Shown: positions 52,533 to 61,591, numbered from the stretch's first letter. The stretch: DNA of 64,000 bases from Lactiplantibacillus garii (GCF_003885105.1 NZ_QWZQ01000007.1:1-64000), one strand, 5' to 3'. Numbers and translations: made by a program. Notes: generated by a model from the sequence alone, not told the origin.

Positions 52533-53906
52533 TTACGATAAGTTGGCCCCGTTACTAGCAATGACCCGTTTAAACCAGTTAAACGACTTCTTAGGAATCC
52601 GTTTAAGATTCTTAACGTCACGGTTAGTCCGGTTAACGTAAACCATCCCGTAACGTTTATCAACGTTACCGCTAGAACTTGGAATATCAATTAAGCCCCA
52701 TCCTAAGTACCCCAACACTTGAACACCATCTTCAAAGATCGCGTTCTTCATCGCCTGGATGTGTTGGCGGTGGTAGTCAATTCGGTAATCATCCTGAATC
52801 TCGTGCCCGTCATTCTTTTCCCGGACACCAATTCCGTTTTCAATTGGAAACATCGGGATACCGTACTCGTTGTAAACCCGGGTCAAAACGTCCCGGAAAC
52901 CGAGCGGGTCAACGTTCCACTCCCACTCGTTATACGGGGTATACGAATTGTGAACCGAGCCATAATCCACGTAACGGTTCGGGATCGTGTTAACCGGGAC
53001 CCGACTCGCATCGATCAAACCACTGCGGTAGTACGAAAAGGCGATAAAATCACTTTTAAGCTGGTCAAAGTCACGTTGGTCCGCGGCCGTAAAATCAAAG
53101 TCAAGGTGGTGATTTCGCGCATAGGTCATAACCTGATTGGAATAGTGACCGTGCGCGTACACGTCTAACAAGTTCCGGTTCATAAATTCGTTGATTTGGC
53201 GGGCAAACTGGTTATCCCGCGGGTTAGCCGTAGCGGCGTAACACTCTTCGTACGCCAGCATTCCGCCAATTTGTGCCTTAGTCGTTGCGTGGACGTAGTT
53301 AGCCACTTGCGCGTGGGCCACCATCACGTGGTGGGCAATCGTGTAGATTTCCTGGTCACTTTCGCCACCGGTCAAACAGCCCGCGTATACCCGTGAATAA
53401 CTCGTAGAATAGAGGTTCTGCTCATTAAAAGTGATCCAATAAGGGACTTTATCCGCAAACTCATCGACCATCCGTTTACCGAAACGGACAAAGGCGTCCA
53501 CCACGTGCCGACTCAAGAAGCCGTTATACTTTTGCGCTAACGTCAACGGCATGTCAAAGTGGTATAAACAAACCATCGGCGTAATGTTGCGCGCAATTAA
53601 CGCGTCAATTAGCCGGTGATAAAACGCAATGCCTTCGGGATTAAATTCCCCGTCACCGTCCGGACAGACCCGACTCCAAGAAATCTGTAGCCGGTAACAA
53701 TTCATGTTCATCGCCCGCATTAAATCGTAATCCTCAGCGTAACGGTGGTACTCGTCAATCGTCACGTCCCAGTCGGCGTTATTGGGGCCGGCCTTACGTA
53801 AATCATAGACCGACGCGCCCTTACCGCCTTCGTGGGTGGCACCCTCCGTTTGCATGCTTGAAGTTGAATTTCCCCATAAAAAACCGCTCGGTAATTGTTG
53901 TTCCAC
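52533..53906 (-). CDS. Glycoside hydrolase family 1, 6-phospho-beta-glucosidase
   Basis: The protein has 457 residues. The acid/base Glu lies in WITFNEQN near residue 167 and the nucleophile in FPIENGIGVRE near residue 360. The Ser/Lys region near residue 426 (IDIPSSSGNVDKRYGMVYV, with KRYG) fits the phosphate-binding loop of 6-phospho-glucosidases. It cleaves PTS-imported beta-glucosides such as cellobiose or arbutin phosphate. The start is GTG at 53906 with AAGGGAAG upstream at rather long spacing. No PTS permease is adjacent. Confidence 0.93.
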   Translation of the reverse strand: MEQQLPSGFLWGNSTSSMQTEGATHEGGKGASVYDLRKAGPNNADWDVTIDEYHRYAEDYDLMRAMNMNCYRLQISWSRVCPDGDGEFNPEGIAFYHRLIDALIARNITPMVCLYHFDMPLTLAQKYNGFLSRHVVDAFVRFGKRMVDEFADKVPYWITFNEQNLYSTSYSRVYAGCLTGGESDQEIYTIAHHVMVAHAQVANYVHATTKAQIGGMLAYEECYAATANPRDNQFARQINEFMNRNLLDVYAHGHYSNQVMTYARNHHLDFDFTAADQRDFDQLKSDFIAFSYYRSGLIDASRVPVNTIPNRYVDYGSVHNSYTPYNEWEWNVDPLGFRDVLTRVYNEYGIPMFPIENGIGVREKNDGHEIQDDYRIDYHRQHIQAMKNAIFEDGVQVLGYLGWGLIDIPSSSGNVDKRYGMVYVNRTNRDVKNLKRIPKKSFNWFKRVIASNGANLS

Positions 53907-53971
53907 TATTCATCAGCTTCCCTTCGTTTAATTTAATTCGGTTATTTTAGCGGTCAAAACCACGTTCATTT

Positions 53972-53997
53972 TTATTTTTGAACCGGTTCAAAAATAA
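53972..53997. promoter_or_regulatory. 26-bp perfect palindrome, LacI-type operator
   Basis: Arms TTATTTTTGAACC and GGTTCAAAAATAA meet with no spacer around a central CCGG, 66 bases upstream of the glucosidase start. The form TGAACCGGTTCA is typical of LacI/GalR operators. Confidence 0.8.
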
Positions 53998-54045
53998 GTA
54001 TAATCCATCTACAAGTTATTGCAAGGGCTTCCATGTACGCGAACA

Positions 54046-54074
54046 AAAAGGGCCCTTCCGCGAAGAAGGACCCG
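54046..54074 (-). terminator. Terminator of the small membrane protein gene
   Basis: On the minus strand GGGTCCTTC pairs with GAAGGGCCC and five T follow; the loop is TTCGCG. Confidence 0.8.
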
Positions 54075-54078
54075 TAAA

Positions 54079-54264
54079 CTATTTTTTCCGCAGTTCGTAC
54101 GCGGCGTATTCCATAATTCCCATCAAGGCAACTAAACTAATCGGAAAGGCGATGACGCTAAGCCGCAAGCTTGCGGTCAGTTCAAAGAAATAAAAGATGC
54201 CAAGCAATAACACAATCGCAACAATCAGCATCCCGGTATCGGCCTTTCCCCACCGTTTAATCAT
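54079..54264 (-). CDS. Small two-helix membrane protein, function unknown
   Basis: This 61-residue protein has hydrophobic helices at MLIVAIVLLLGIFYFF and LSVIAFPISLVALMGIM, with a basic C-terminus ending in RKK. No family is recognised. The start at 54264 has AGG nine bases upstream; the ATG at 54300 is rejected. It is in its own short unit with a terminator. Confidence 0.65.
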   Translation of the reverse strand: MIKRWGKADTGMLIVAIVLLLGIFYFFELTASLRLSVIAFPISLVALMGIMEYAAYELRKK

Positions 54265-54367
54265 CGTATTTATCCTCATTTCTTTATTATTGATCACCAT
54301 GAGTGTAACACGAATCGCATCAGTTTAGGTGGCCGGACACGTAAGAGTTCAATTAGAATTTAATGGC

Positions 54368-54895
54368 CTATTTTAACGGGCGGAACATAGTTGTCACCGC
54401 TAACCGGTCACCGTGAGTTAACGGTAAAAAGAGCTGATCCCCATCCTCAAAGCCCAGGCCTTCCCAGAAATTTTTAACCCCGGTATCGGCTGTGACCCGG
54501 GTCAGTTGTAAGCAAACGACGTTACTCTTTAACGCAGCTTGCATCAAGCCGGTGACAATGACCTTTCCCACCGTTTTTCGTTGGTAAGCCTGGTTAACCA
54601 TCAAAAGCCCGATAAACAAAAATTGTTCTTGAGGATACTGGTTTAAAACGTCCAGCACGGCCACTAAATGGTGCGCTAAGTAAAATCCAAAAACCTGTTT
54701 TTGTTCCGTTGCCACTTCACCGGGCGTGGCGGTCAAATCACGCTGGACTTCTTCAACCGTTAACGGTTCCGGTGAAAAATATCGATGGTACTCGGGATTA
54801 CTCTGTTCGAGTTGCATCAACTCCGCTTGATCCTTCAAAGTTAATAACCGAATTTTAAAATTAGGCAGTTCCGCTTGTAACGTTGCTAATTTCAT
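54368..54895 (-). CDS. GNAT family N-acetyltransferase
   Basis: The protein has 175 residues. The acetyl-CoA region appears as LLMVNQAYQRKTVGKVIVTGLM near residue 98, written in parts LLMVNQAYQR and KTVGKVIVTGLM, a variant of the Q/RxxGxG/A motif. NFWEGLGFEDGD near residue 143 is the usual motif B end. The substrate is unknown. It follows another GNAT gene by six bases, so the two form a pair. Confidence 0.85.
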   Translation of the reverse strand: MKLATLQAELPNFKIRLLTLKDQAELMQLEQSNPEYHRYFSPEPLTVEEVQRDLTATPGEVATEQKQVFGFYLAHHLVAVLDVLNQYPQEQFLFIGLLMVNQAYQRKTVGKVIVTGLMQAALKSNVVCLQLTRVTADTGVKNFWEGLGFEDGDQLFLPLTHGDRLAVTTMFRPLK

Positions 54896-54901
54896 CTTAA
54901 A

Positions 54902-55384
54902 TTACCAGACTTTCTCTAAATTGTACCAAGTTTCACCGGCGTGCGTGGATTCCGCCACCCCTTGATTAGTGAAACCGTTGCCCTCATAAAACGGGACGAG
55001 TCGCTCTAAGCAGGTCAACGCCATACTCGTCCGCTGGTGAGCGCGCGCGTCAGTTTCCAGGGCCGCTAATAATTGACTACCCACCCGCTGATGCCGGGCT
55101 AGCGGTGAAACGGCTAGTGTAAAGACCAGCTGGTGCCCACCGCGTTCAAGGTTCGTTGGCGTGGTCACAAACATTTCGTCTTGAATGTAACGCTCCTTCG
55201 TGGCCGGTCCCACGATAAAACCCAGGACCACGGCCTCGTTACGGGCAACTAAAAAGGTGCTTCCCAATTTCTCGATGCGTTCCTGATAAGCCGCCGTACT
55301 GCCCGCCTCCGCGTCGGAAAAGCCCGCTTTTTCAATGGCCATAATTTGTGGTAGGTCCGCCATTTTAACCGGTGTAATTTGCAT
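54902..55384 (-). CDS. GNAT family N-acetyltransferase, AANAT-like
   Basis: The protein has 160 residues. It has the strong acetyl-CoA motif LAVSPLARHQRVGSQLLAAL near residue 98 and VPFYEGNGFTNQG near residue 132. The sequence layout resembles the arylalkylamine-acetyltransferase-like subgroup. The start at 55384 has AGGGGG seven bases upstream; the longer frame to 55432 reads through the ribosome binding site. First of two GNAT genes. Confidence 0.88.
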   Translation of the reverse strand: MQITPVKMADLPQIMAIEKAGFSDAEAGSTAAYQERIEKLGSTFLVARNEAVVLGFIVGPATKERYIQDEMFVTTPTNLERGGHQLVFTLAVSPLARHQRVGSQLLAALETDARAHQRTSMALTCLERLVPFYEGNGFTNQGVAESTHAGETWYNLEKVW

Positions 55385-55521
55385 ATCGTTACCCCCTATT
55401 GGTAATCCCATTATAGCAAAATCCCACCCCATGAGTTTCGGTAATGATTAGTCACGGAATTTCTATCCCAAAAGCGGTCGCGTCCGTGTCGTTTTACGCA
55501 GTGGCATGCTATACTTAGGTT

Positions 55522-55551
55522 GTGAATTCGGTTACATAGCACTGAATTCAC
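55522..55551. promoter_or_regulatory. Inverted repeat upstream of the ASCH gene
   Basis: Perfect 8-bp arms GTGAATTC (55522-55529) and GAATTCAC (55544-55551) flank 14 bases, a spacing suited to a dimeric regulator. The regulator is unknown. Confidence 0.45.
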
Positions 55552-55578
55552 TATTCTTATCGAAATTAGGTGATGCTT

Positions 55579-56046
55579 ATGCCAGCACAATCAGCGGAAC
55601 AATTATGGAAAGCATATAACGAAACGACCGATACTAACGGCGCCTCTTATCAAACGCGCTGGTTCGGTGATCAAAAGAATCCCACCGAAGTACAAGCCTT
55701 GACCGATGCCGTCTTAAATGGAACCAAAACGGCGACAACGACGCCCCTCGATACTTACACCAACGAACAGGTTGCGATTCCACAACCCGGTGATTACAAC
55801 GTCCTGTTAAACGGTGACATGAAAGCCGTTGCCATCATTAAAACGGTGGTTTCCGAACTAATTCCATTCTACCGAATTTCTGCGGAACACGCGTGGCACG
55901 AAGGCGATGGTGACCGAACAATCGGTGACTGGCGCAAGCGCAAGGAGGAAGAATTCACGCCATCCTTGGAGGCCCACGGACGCAGCTTATCGTCGGACAC
56001 CCCGATGGTTAGTGAAGTCTTTGAAGTGGTGTACCGTGCCGACTAA
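55579..56046 (+). CDS. ASCH domain protein
   Basis: This 155-residue protein has the ASCH/PUA-like motif LNGTKTATTTPLDTY near residue 45 and the final strand region HAWHEGDGDRTIGDWRKRKEEEF. ASCH proteins bind RNA or modified nucleosides; a related E. coli enzyme (YqfB) is an N4-acetylcytidine amidohydrolase. The Lys in GTK and the downstream Glu fit that type. The ATG at 55579 follows AGGTGA. Monocistronic with a strong terminator. Confidence 0.88.
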   Translation: MPAQSAEQLWKAYNETTDTNGASYQTRWFGDQKNPTEVQALTDAVLNGTKTATTTPLDTYTNEQVAIPQPGDYNVLLNGDMKAVAIIKTVVSELIPFYRISAEHAWHEGDGDRTIGDWRKRKEEEFTPSLEAHGRSLSSDTPMVSEVFEVVYRAD

Positions 56047-56061
56047 CTTAATACTCACAAC

Positions 56062-56091
56062 GGCCTAAGACCGATGTCTTGGGCCTTTTTT
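56062..56091 (+). terminator. Terminator of the ASCH gene
   Basis: Arms GGCCTAAGAC (56062-56071) and GTCTTGGGCC (56076-56085) with a four-base loop, one G-U pair, and six T. The second copy of the dispersed repeat begins immediately after. Confidence 0.88.
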
Positions 56092-56182
56092 GTAGAGTGT
56101 GAGGTTCAAGCAGGTTGGGGCCGAGGATTAGCCTAGCAGGCAGCAGTATGCGGGTTGGGCATATTGCTGGTTGCCTAGCTAG
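56092..56182. repeat. Dispersed 91-bp repeat, copy 2
   Basis: About 91% identical to 42353-42443, with eight substitutions and no gaps by eye. It again begins at the end of a terminator T run. Both copies are outside genes. The rest of the 306-base gap before the XRE gene holds the pot promoter and inverted repeat. Confidence 0.8.
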
Positions 56183-56240
56183 CTTCCCTAATATCAGCCG
56201 AGTTTCAGAGTTCTTTTTTAAAATAAAATGAATTAAAACG

Positions 56241-56336
56241 CTTAGTTTCATCAGTAATTTTTAACTTGTCACGCGTCAAAATTTCGTTATAATTAAAGCT
56301 CGTACTAAACTTATTGTTTACTTTAACGAAACTAAG
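56241..56336. promoter_or_regulatory. pot operon promoter region with flanking inverted repeat
   Basis: A -35 TTGTCA (56266-56271) and a -10 TATAAT (56288-56293) are 16 bases apart on the plus strand. CTTAGTTTC (56241-56249) and GAAACTAAG (56328-56336) are perfect complements that bracket the promoter and could be paired binding sites for the encoded XRE regulator. Confidence 0.65.
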
Positions 56337-56352
56337 ATTCGAGGTGAATGTC

Positions 56353-56895
56353 ATGGACATCGGTCAACGAATCCGTAATTTACGGATGCAAAAACAACTG
56401 ACGCAAGAAGAACTTGGGGAACGTACGGACCTCAGCAAGGGCTACATATCACAATTGGAACACGACCAATCTTCCCCTTCGATGGAAACGTTCTTTGCCA
56501 TTTTGGAAGTACTGGGCGTAACCCCGGCCGCCTTCTTTGCGCCTGAAAAACCTAGCCCAAAGGTGGTTTACCACCCGACGGAACACAGAATTTATGACGA
56601 TGAAGCACTGGGATACCAGTTAAAGTGGCTGGTGCCGGCTTCGAATGAAAATGAACTCGAACCCGTCACCATCACGTTAGCGCCCAACGGTTGCTTCAAA
56701 CCCTTTGAGCCTTCGCCGGCGGAGACCTTTATCATGGTCCAAACCGGCACTTTAAGCTTACGGTTAGGCAATCAGGATTACTCGGCAACGGCCGGTGATA
56801 CGCTTTACTTTCACGCAACCAAGACGCACCAAATTCGCAACTTGGGACCGACGTCCTGTACGTTCACCCTGGTTACGACCGCGTCCTACTTATAA
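56353..56895 (+). CDS. XRE family regulator with cupin domain, PuuR-like
   Basis: The protein has 180 residues. The N-terminal helix-turn-helix (residues 1-60) is IGQRIRNLRMQKQLTQEELG plus LSKGYISQLE. The C-terminal cupin (residues 105-178) has TFIMVQTGTLSLRLG and GDTLYFHATKTHQIRN. This domain order is that of PuuR, which senses putrescine. It is the first gene of the potABCD operon, so polyamine-dependent control is likely. The start at 56353 has GAGGTGA upstream. Confidence 0.94.
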   Translation: MDIGQRIRNLRMQKQLTQEELGERTDLSKGYISQLEHDQSSPSMETFFAILEVLGVTPAAFFAPEKPSPKVVYHPTEHRIYDDEALGYQLKWLVPASNENELEPVTITLAPNGCFKPFEPSPAETFIMVQTGTLSLRLGNQDYSATAGDTLYFHATKTHQIRNLGPTSCTFTLVTTASYL

Positions 56896-56915
56896 ACATT
56901 TAGGAGGTCCTTTCC

Positions 56916-58013
56916 TTGGCGGTTAACACCCAACCGATCGTGCGGTTAAATCACGTTTATAAAAGTTATGGAGATCATCAGATTCTTAAGGACATCAACT
57001 TGGAACTCGAAGCCGGTAAATTTTACACGTTACTCGGCCCGTCCGGTTGTGGTAAAACCACGATCTTACGGACGGTGGCCGGTTTTACGGCGGTTACTTC
57101 TGGTGACGTTGAATTCGACGGTGCGGTCATCAACGACCTTCCCGCTAACCAGCGCCAAGTGAACACGGTTTTTCAGGATTACGCGCTCTTTCCGCACATG
57201 AACGTGGCAGAAAACGTCGCGTTCGGCTTAAAACTCCATAAAGTTCCTAGAAATGAAATTGACCAGCGGGTTCAAGAAGCCTTAGCAATGGTCCAACTAG
57301 CCGATTTTGGTGACCGGGAGATTAGTGAAATCTCCGGGGGCCAGCAGCAACGGGTGGCCATCGCACGGGCGCTGGTCATGCGGCCAAAAGTACTACTCCT
57401 CGACGAACCGCTGTCCGCACTAGACGCTAAGTTACGTAAGGACATGCAGTACGAACTACGTGATTTACAGCAGCGGCTCGGCATCACCTTCCTGTTTGTG
57501 ACTCACGATCAGGAAGAGGCCCTCGCGATGAGTGACGAAATCTTTGTCATGAACGCGGGTAAAATTTTACAGGGCGGTACTCCGGTCGACATTTACGACG
57601 AACCCATCAACCACTTCGTTGCCAACTTTATTGGGGAAAGCAACATCATCCCCGGCAAAATGCTGAAAGATTATCAGGTTGAATTCGTCGGTAAAACTTT
57701 TGAATGTGCCGACGGTGGGATGCGCCCTAACGAAGCCGTAGAAGTCGTTTTGCGCCCCGAAGACTTGGACATCGTTGCTGCTGATCAGGGGAAACTGGTC
57801 GTGACGGTGGATTCACAACTGTTCCGAGGGAACTACTTTGAAATCGTGGCCTACGACAGTGACCATAACGAGTGGCTGGTCCACTCAACCAACCCGGCGG
57901 ACGAAGGGGAACCCATTGGATTGACCTTTGATCCTCAGGACATCCACGTCATGCGGCTCAACGAAAGCGAAGCCGCCTTTGATGCCCGGCTTGAACAGTA
58001 CGAAGACGATTAG
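56916..58013 (+). CDS. potA: Spermidine/putrescine ABC transporter ATPase
   Basis: This 365-residue ATPase has Walker [13 protein letters not shown] near residue 38, signature [15 protein letters not shown] near residue 142 and Walker [16 protein letters not shown]. The C-terminal 120 residues are the TOBE regulatory domain ([11 protein letters not shown]). It powers polyamine import with PotB, PotC and PotD. The start is TTG behind AGGAGG. It lies between the XRE regulator and potB. Confidence 0.96.
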   Translation: MAVNTQPIVRLNHVYKSYGDHQILKDINLELEAGKFYTLLGPSGCGKTTILRTVAGFTAVTSGDVEFDGAVINDLPANQRQVNTVFQDYALFPHMNVAENVAFGLKLHKVPRNEIDQRVQEALAMVQLADFGDREISEISGGQQQRVAIARALVMRPKVLLLDEPLSALDAKLRKDMQYELRDLQQRLGITFLFVTHDQEEALAMSDEIFVMNAGKILQGGTPVDIYDEPINHFVANFIGESNIIPGKMLKDYQVEFVGKTFECADGGMRPNEAVEVVLRPEDLDIVAADQGKLVVTVDSQLFRGNYFEIVAYDSDHNEWLVHSTNPADEGEPIGLTFDPQDIHVMRLNESEAAFDARLEQYEDD

Positions 58014-58024
58014 GGGGGACAACC

Positions 58025-58858
58025 ATGCAACGTAAACAACGCTTGAGCCGTAATACGGCCTACTTCATCCCCTACATGCTGTGGATCGTCCTATTCGTCA
58101 TTGCACCGGTCCTACTGTTAATTTATCAATCTTTTTTTGACATTAACGGCCAGTTGACCCTGGCTAATTACCAGACGTACTTTTCGTCCAACACCTATTT
58201 AATGATGACGTTAAATTCAGTCTGGTACGCCTTTTTGATTACGTTAGCGACGCTGATCATCAGTTACCCTACCGCGTACGTGCTTAACGAGACCAAGCAC
58301 CCGCAACTATGGTTATTACTGATCATTATGCCGACCTGGATCAACTTGTTATTAAAAGCCTACGCGTTCATCGGGATCTTCAGTCAGGCGGGCATTGCGA
58401 ACCAATTTTTAAGTTTTATTGGGATTGGGCCCAAACAGTTACTTTTTACCAACTTTAGTTTTATTTTTGTAGCGGCCTACATCCAAATTCCATTCATGGT
58501 TCTGCCCATTTATAATTCCATCAGCGAATTAAACCCGTCCTACGTCAACGCTAGCCGGGACTTGGGTGCCACTAACTGGCAGACTTTTAGCAAAGTTATT
58601 TTTCCGTTAACGTTACCCGGCGTTAAGGCCGGGATTCAGGCCGTTTTCATCCCGTCCCTCTCACTCTTCATGTTGACCCGCTTAATTGGCGGTAACAAGG
58701 TGATCACGTTAGGGACGGCCATTGAAGAACACTTCCTGACGACTATGAACTGGGGAATGGGTTCAACTATCGGCGTCGTGTTGATCATCGCGATGGTCAT
58801 CATCATGTTACTCACGGGTGGCGGTAAACGCCGGACACGAAAGGGGCTGACAAAATGA
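58025..58858 (+). CDS. potB: Spermidine/putrescine ABC transporter permease PotB
   Basis: This 277-residue permease has six membrane segments, with the EAA loop NASRDLGATNWQTFSKVIFP near residue 182. It forms the channel with PotC. It starts 11 bases after potA (AGGGGGG site) and ends with a four-base ATGA overlap into potC, so the genes are translationally coupled. Confidence 0.95.
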   Translation: MQRKQRLSRNTAYFIPYMLWIVLFVIAPVLLLIYQSFFDINGQLTLANYQTYFSSNTYLMMTLNSVWYAFLITLATLIISYPTAYVLNETKHPQLWLLLIIMPTWINLLLKAYAFIGIFSQAGIANQFLSFIGIGPKQLLFTNFSFIFVAAYIQIPFMVLPIYNSISELNPSYVNASRDLGATNWQTFSKVIFPLTLPGVKAGIQAVFIPSLSLFMLTRLIGGNKVITLGTAIEEHFLTTMNWGMGSTIGVVLIIAMVIIMLLTGGGKRRTRKGLTK

Positions 58859-59670
58859 GCTTACATCGCTTTAAGTGGCGTAACCTGTACCTCTGGCTCG
58901 TTTTCATCGTGCTGTACGCCCCAATTATTTTTCTGATCGTTTACTCCTTTAGTAAGGGCGACACCATGAATAACTTTCACGGTTTTACTTGGAGCCATTA
59001 CCAGGACCTCTTTGCCGACAGCCGGCTGATTGCCATCTTTCTGGATACGCTGCTGATTGCCCTGTTATCCTCCATTTTGGCAACGGTGATTGGGACCCTT
59101 GGCGCTTTGGGAATCAACAATACGACTAAGGCAATTACAAAAAATACGCTGCTCTCCCTAAACAACATTTTAATGGTGTCCCCCGACGTCATTATCGGGG
59201 CCAGCTTCTTGATCTTTTTCACGGCTCTCAAAATTCCGTTGGGGTTTGGCTCGGTCCTTCTAAGCCACATCGCCTTTTCAATTCCAATCGTCGTATTGAT
59301 GGTACTGCCCAAGATTCAGGAAATGAGCGGGAGTTTACTCGACGCGGCCGCCGACCTCGGCGCCAATAACTGGCAACTGCTTAGTCAGGTAGTCGTCCCC
59401 TACATCATGCCGGGAATTTTTTCGGGCTTTTTCATGGCTCTGACCTACTCGTTAGACGACTTTGCCGTGACCTTCTTCGTGACGGGGAACGGCTTTTCAA
59501 CCCTATCCGTTGAAATTTACTCGCGGGCCCGGCAAGGAATCAACCTAGAGATCAACGCGTTATCCGGTTTAATGTTCTTAATGGCCTTAGTGTTAGTGGT
59601 CGGCTACTACTTTATCAATCAGTACAGTAGTCGTCACCGGCACACGGCAACGAGGGGGCGGCGAAAATGA
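58855..59670 (+). CDS. potC: Spermidine/putrescine ABC transporter permease PotC
   Basis: This 271-residue permease has six membrane segments, with the EAA loop DAAADLGANNWQLLSQVVVP near residue 165. It is the partner of PotB. Both ends overlap neighbours by four bases (ATGA), giving tight stoichiometry within the operon. Confidence 0.95.
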   Translation: MSLHRFKWRNLYLWLVFIVLYAPIIFLIVYSFSKGDTMNNFHGFTWSHYQDLFADSRLIAIFLDTLLIALLSSILATVIGTLGALGINNTTKAITKNTLLSLNNILMVSPDVIIGASFLIFFTALKIPLGFGSVLLSHIAFSIPIVVLMVLPKIQEMSGSLLDAAADLGANNWQLLSQVVVPYIMPGIFSGFFMALTYSLDDFAVTFFVTGNGFSTLSVEIYSRARQGINLEINALSGLMFLMALVLVVGYYFINQYSSRHRHTATRGRRK

Positions 59671-60737
59671 AAAAATTATTTAGTGTCATCCTTGCATTGT
59701 TCGCAGTCTGCGGGTTGCTCGCGTTTGGGGCCAAGCAACTCCAAACGACTTCCGGTAGTACCGGTAAAAAGGTTCTCAACCTGTATACCTGGGGCGATTA
59801 CATTGACCCCAGTCTCCTAACTAAGTTTCAAAAACAGACCGGTTACCACGTTAACGTCGAAACTTTCGATAGTAACGAGGCCATGTTTACTAAGATCAAG
59901 CAGGGCGGTACTAGTTACGACTTAACGGTACCGAGTGATTACATGATTGAAAAAATGAAAAAGGCCCACTTATTATTACCGTTAGATAAAAGTAAGTTGA
60001 CCGGCATGCATAATTACGACCCCCGTTTTATGAACTTAGACTTCGATCGTCATAATAAGTACTCGGTACCCTATTTCTGGGGTACTCTGGGAATCATCTA
60101 TAACGATAAATACGTGAAGCCCGGCAGTATTCAACATTGGAACGATCTTTGGGAAAAACGGTATAAAAATAAAGTCATGCTCATTGATAGTGCCCGCGAC
60201 GTCATGGGCTTTGCCCTGGCTTCCATGAACCAATCAATGAACACGACCGACCCAGCGACCCTGTTAGCCGCCCGTAATAAACTTAACCGACTATCCCCGA
60301 ACGTTAAAGCGGTCGTGGCCGATGAGATCAAGATGTACATGATCCAAAACGAAGCGGCCGTGGCGGTCGACTGGTCCGGTGAAGCGAGTGAAATGCTGGA
60401 CGAAAATTCGCACCTGCACTACGTTGTGCCGTCCGAAGGGAGTAACCTCTGGTTTGACAACCTAGTCATCCCGAAAACGGCCAAACACTTTAAGGCCATC
60501 TACGCCTTTTTAAACTTTATGAGCGAGCCCAAGAACGCGGCGCAAAATGCCGAGTACATCGGTTATGCCACCCCAAACAAGCGGGCCAAAGCCCGTTTGC
60601 CAAAATCGATTCGTAACGATCGTCAGTTTTATCCTGACAGCCAAACGATCAAGCACTTGCAGATCTACAAGGACCTCTCACCCGCTAAGGTGGGACTGTA
60701 TAACGACCGCTACCTCGAATTTAAAATGCACCACTAA
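59667..60737 (+). CDS. potD: Polyamine-binding protein PotD
   Basis: This 356-residue extracytoplasmic binding protein has an N-terminal hydrophobic anchor (FSVILALFAVCGLLAFG). The Cys there is preceded by Ala-Val, which is not a good lipobox, so it may be retained as an uncleaved anchor. The mature start VLNLYTWGDYIDPSLL and the acidic pocket residues in YDLTVPSDYMIEKM and VDWSGEASEM fit PotD. It delivers putrescine or spermidine to PotBC. Confidence 0.95.
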   Translation: MKKLFSVILALFAVCGLLAFGAKQLQTTSGSTGKKVLNLYTWGDYIDPSLLTKFQKQTGYHVNVETFDSNEAMFTKIKQGGTSYDLTVPSDYMIEKMKKAHLLLPLDKSKLTGMHNYDPRFMNLDFDRHNKYSVPYFWGTLGIIYNDKYVKPGSIQHWNDLWEKRYKNKVMLIDSARDVMGFALASMNQSMNTTDPATLLAARNKLNRLSPNVKAVVADEIKMYMIQNEAAVAVDWSGEASEMLDENSHLHYVVPSEGSNLWFDNLVIPKTAKHFKAIYAFLNFMSEPKNAAQNAEYIGYATPNKRAKARLPKSIRNDRQFYPDSQTIKHLQIYKDLSPAKVGLYNDRYLEFKMHH

Positions 60738-60766
60738 GTTAGCTTTTCAGCAGGAAGGAAGTCGCC

Positions 60767-61540
60767 ATGCATAATTTTAAGCGGGGGTTCGGGCTAGCAC
60801 TACTACTCTTTATTTGGGTCATCGCCCTCTTTTTCGCATCAGCCACGTTCGTTAGTTTCGGGTGGGTCCCCATGCGTTACTCGGGGATCGTCCAGGATGC
60901 AATCGTTTTGATCGGCGTCGGAATCTTCAACCACTACCTTGCACACGTTCCGGTACTCTTTTGGAACCGCCGCAACGGCTGGGGACAGCTGGAACAGGCC
61001 GTGCCGGCATTACTAATCGTTGGACTGCTCGTTTCGGCCAACCTGCCTAAACTATTGACCGTCCATTTTCAACCGCTAATATTACTCTACCTCGGGTACG
61101 TCATTTTAATCGGTTTAACCGAAGAGTACGTTTTTCGGGGCGTCCTAATTCCGTTACTGGCCCGGTCGTTCCCGAATAACAACGTCGTTACCGTCTTACT
61201 TTCAAGTCTATTATTCGGTGGGCTCCACATCATCAATAGTACCCACCTGTCACTGACCTACGTTTTACCCCAGATTCTCTTTGCCATGGCCATCGGGACC
61301 CTGTTCGCCGGTGTTTATATCCGGACGCACAACCTGGGACTAACCATCTTAATGCACGCTGCGACCGATTTATCAGTAGTTGTCCAACTGGTCGAACACC
61401 CGACCAGTAGCGCCAACCTCAACTTGAGTCCGTCCGTCTCCATAGCGGTTTCAATTTTTTATGGCCTCCTGTTGGTCATCGCAATCCTCGTTGCAAAACG
61501 GCAAACTCGCCACGTCAAAATTCCAACGGAACTGTCATGA
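60767..61540 (+). CDS. CPBP family intramembrane metalloprotease
   Basis: The protein has 257 residues and about seven hydrophobic segments. The CPBP (Abi) motifs are visible as LTEEYVFRGVL near residue 120 (EExxxR), FGGLHIINS near 148, and a third His in LMHAATDL near 200. It is a glutamate-type membrane protease relative; some members process peptides or confer bacteriocin immunity. It follows potD by 29 bases and may share its transcript, but has its own AGGAAGGAAG site. Confidence 0.9.
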   Translation: MHNFKRGFGLALLLFIWVIALFFASATFVSFGWVPMRYSGIVQDAIVLIGVGIFNHYLAHVPVLFWNRRNGWGQLEQAVPALLIVGLLVSANLPKLLTVHFQPLILLYLGYVILIGLTEEYVFRGVLIPLLARSFPNNNVVTVLLSSLLFGGLHIINSTHLSLTYVLPQILFAMAIGTLFAGVYIRTHNLGLTILMHAATDLSVVVQLVEHPTSSANLNLSPSVSIAVSIFYGLLLVIAILVAKRQTRHVKIPTELS

Positions 61541-61545
61541 CGACT

Positions 61546-61586
61546 AAAAAACACTGATTCGGAAAATTTCCGGATCAGTGTTTTTA
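61546..61586. terminator. Bidirectional terminator between CPBP and ndh genes
   Basis: AAAAACACTGATTCGG and CCGGATCAGTGTTTTT pair with one mismatch and give runs on both sides. Confidence 0.88.
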
Positions 61587-61591
61587 CATTC

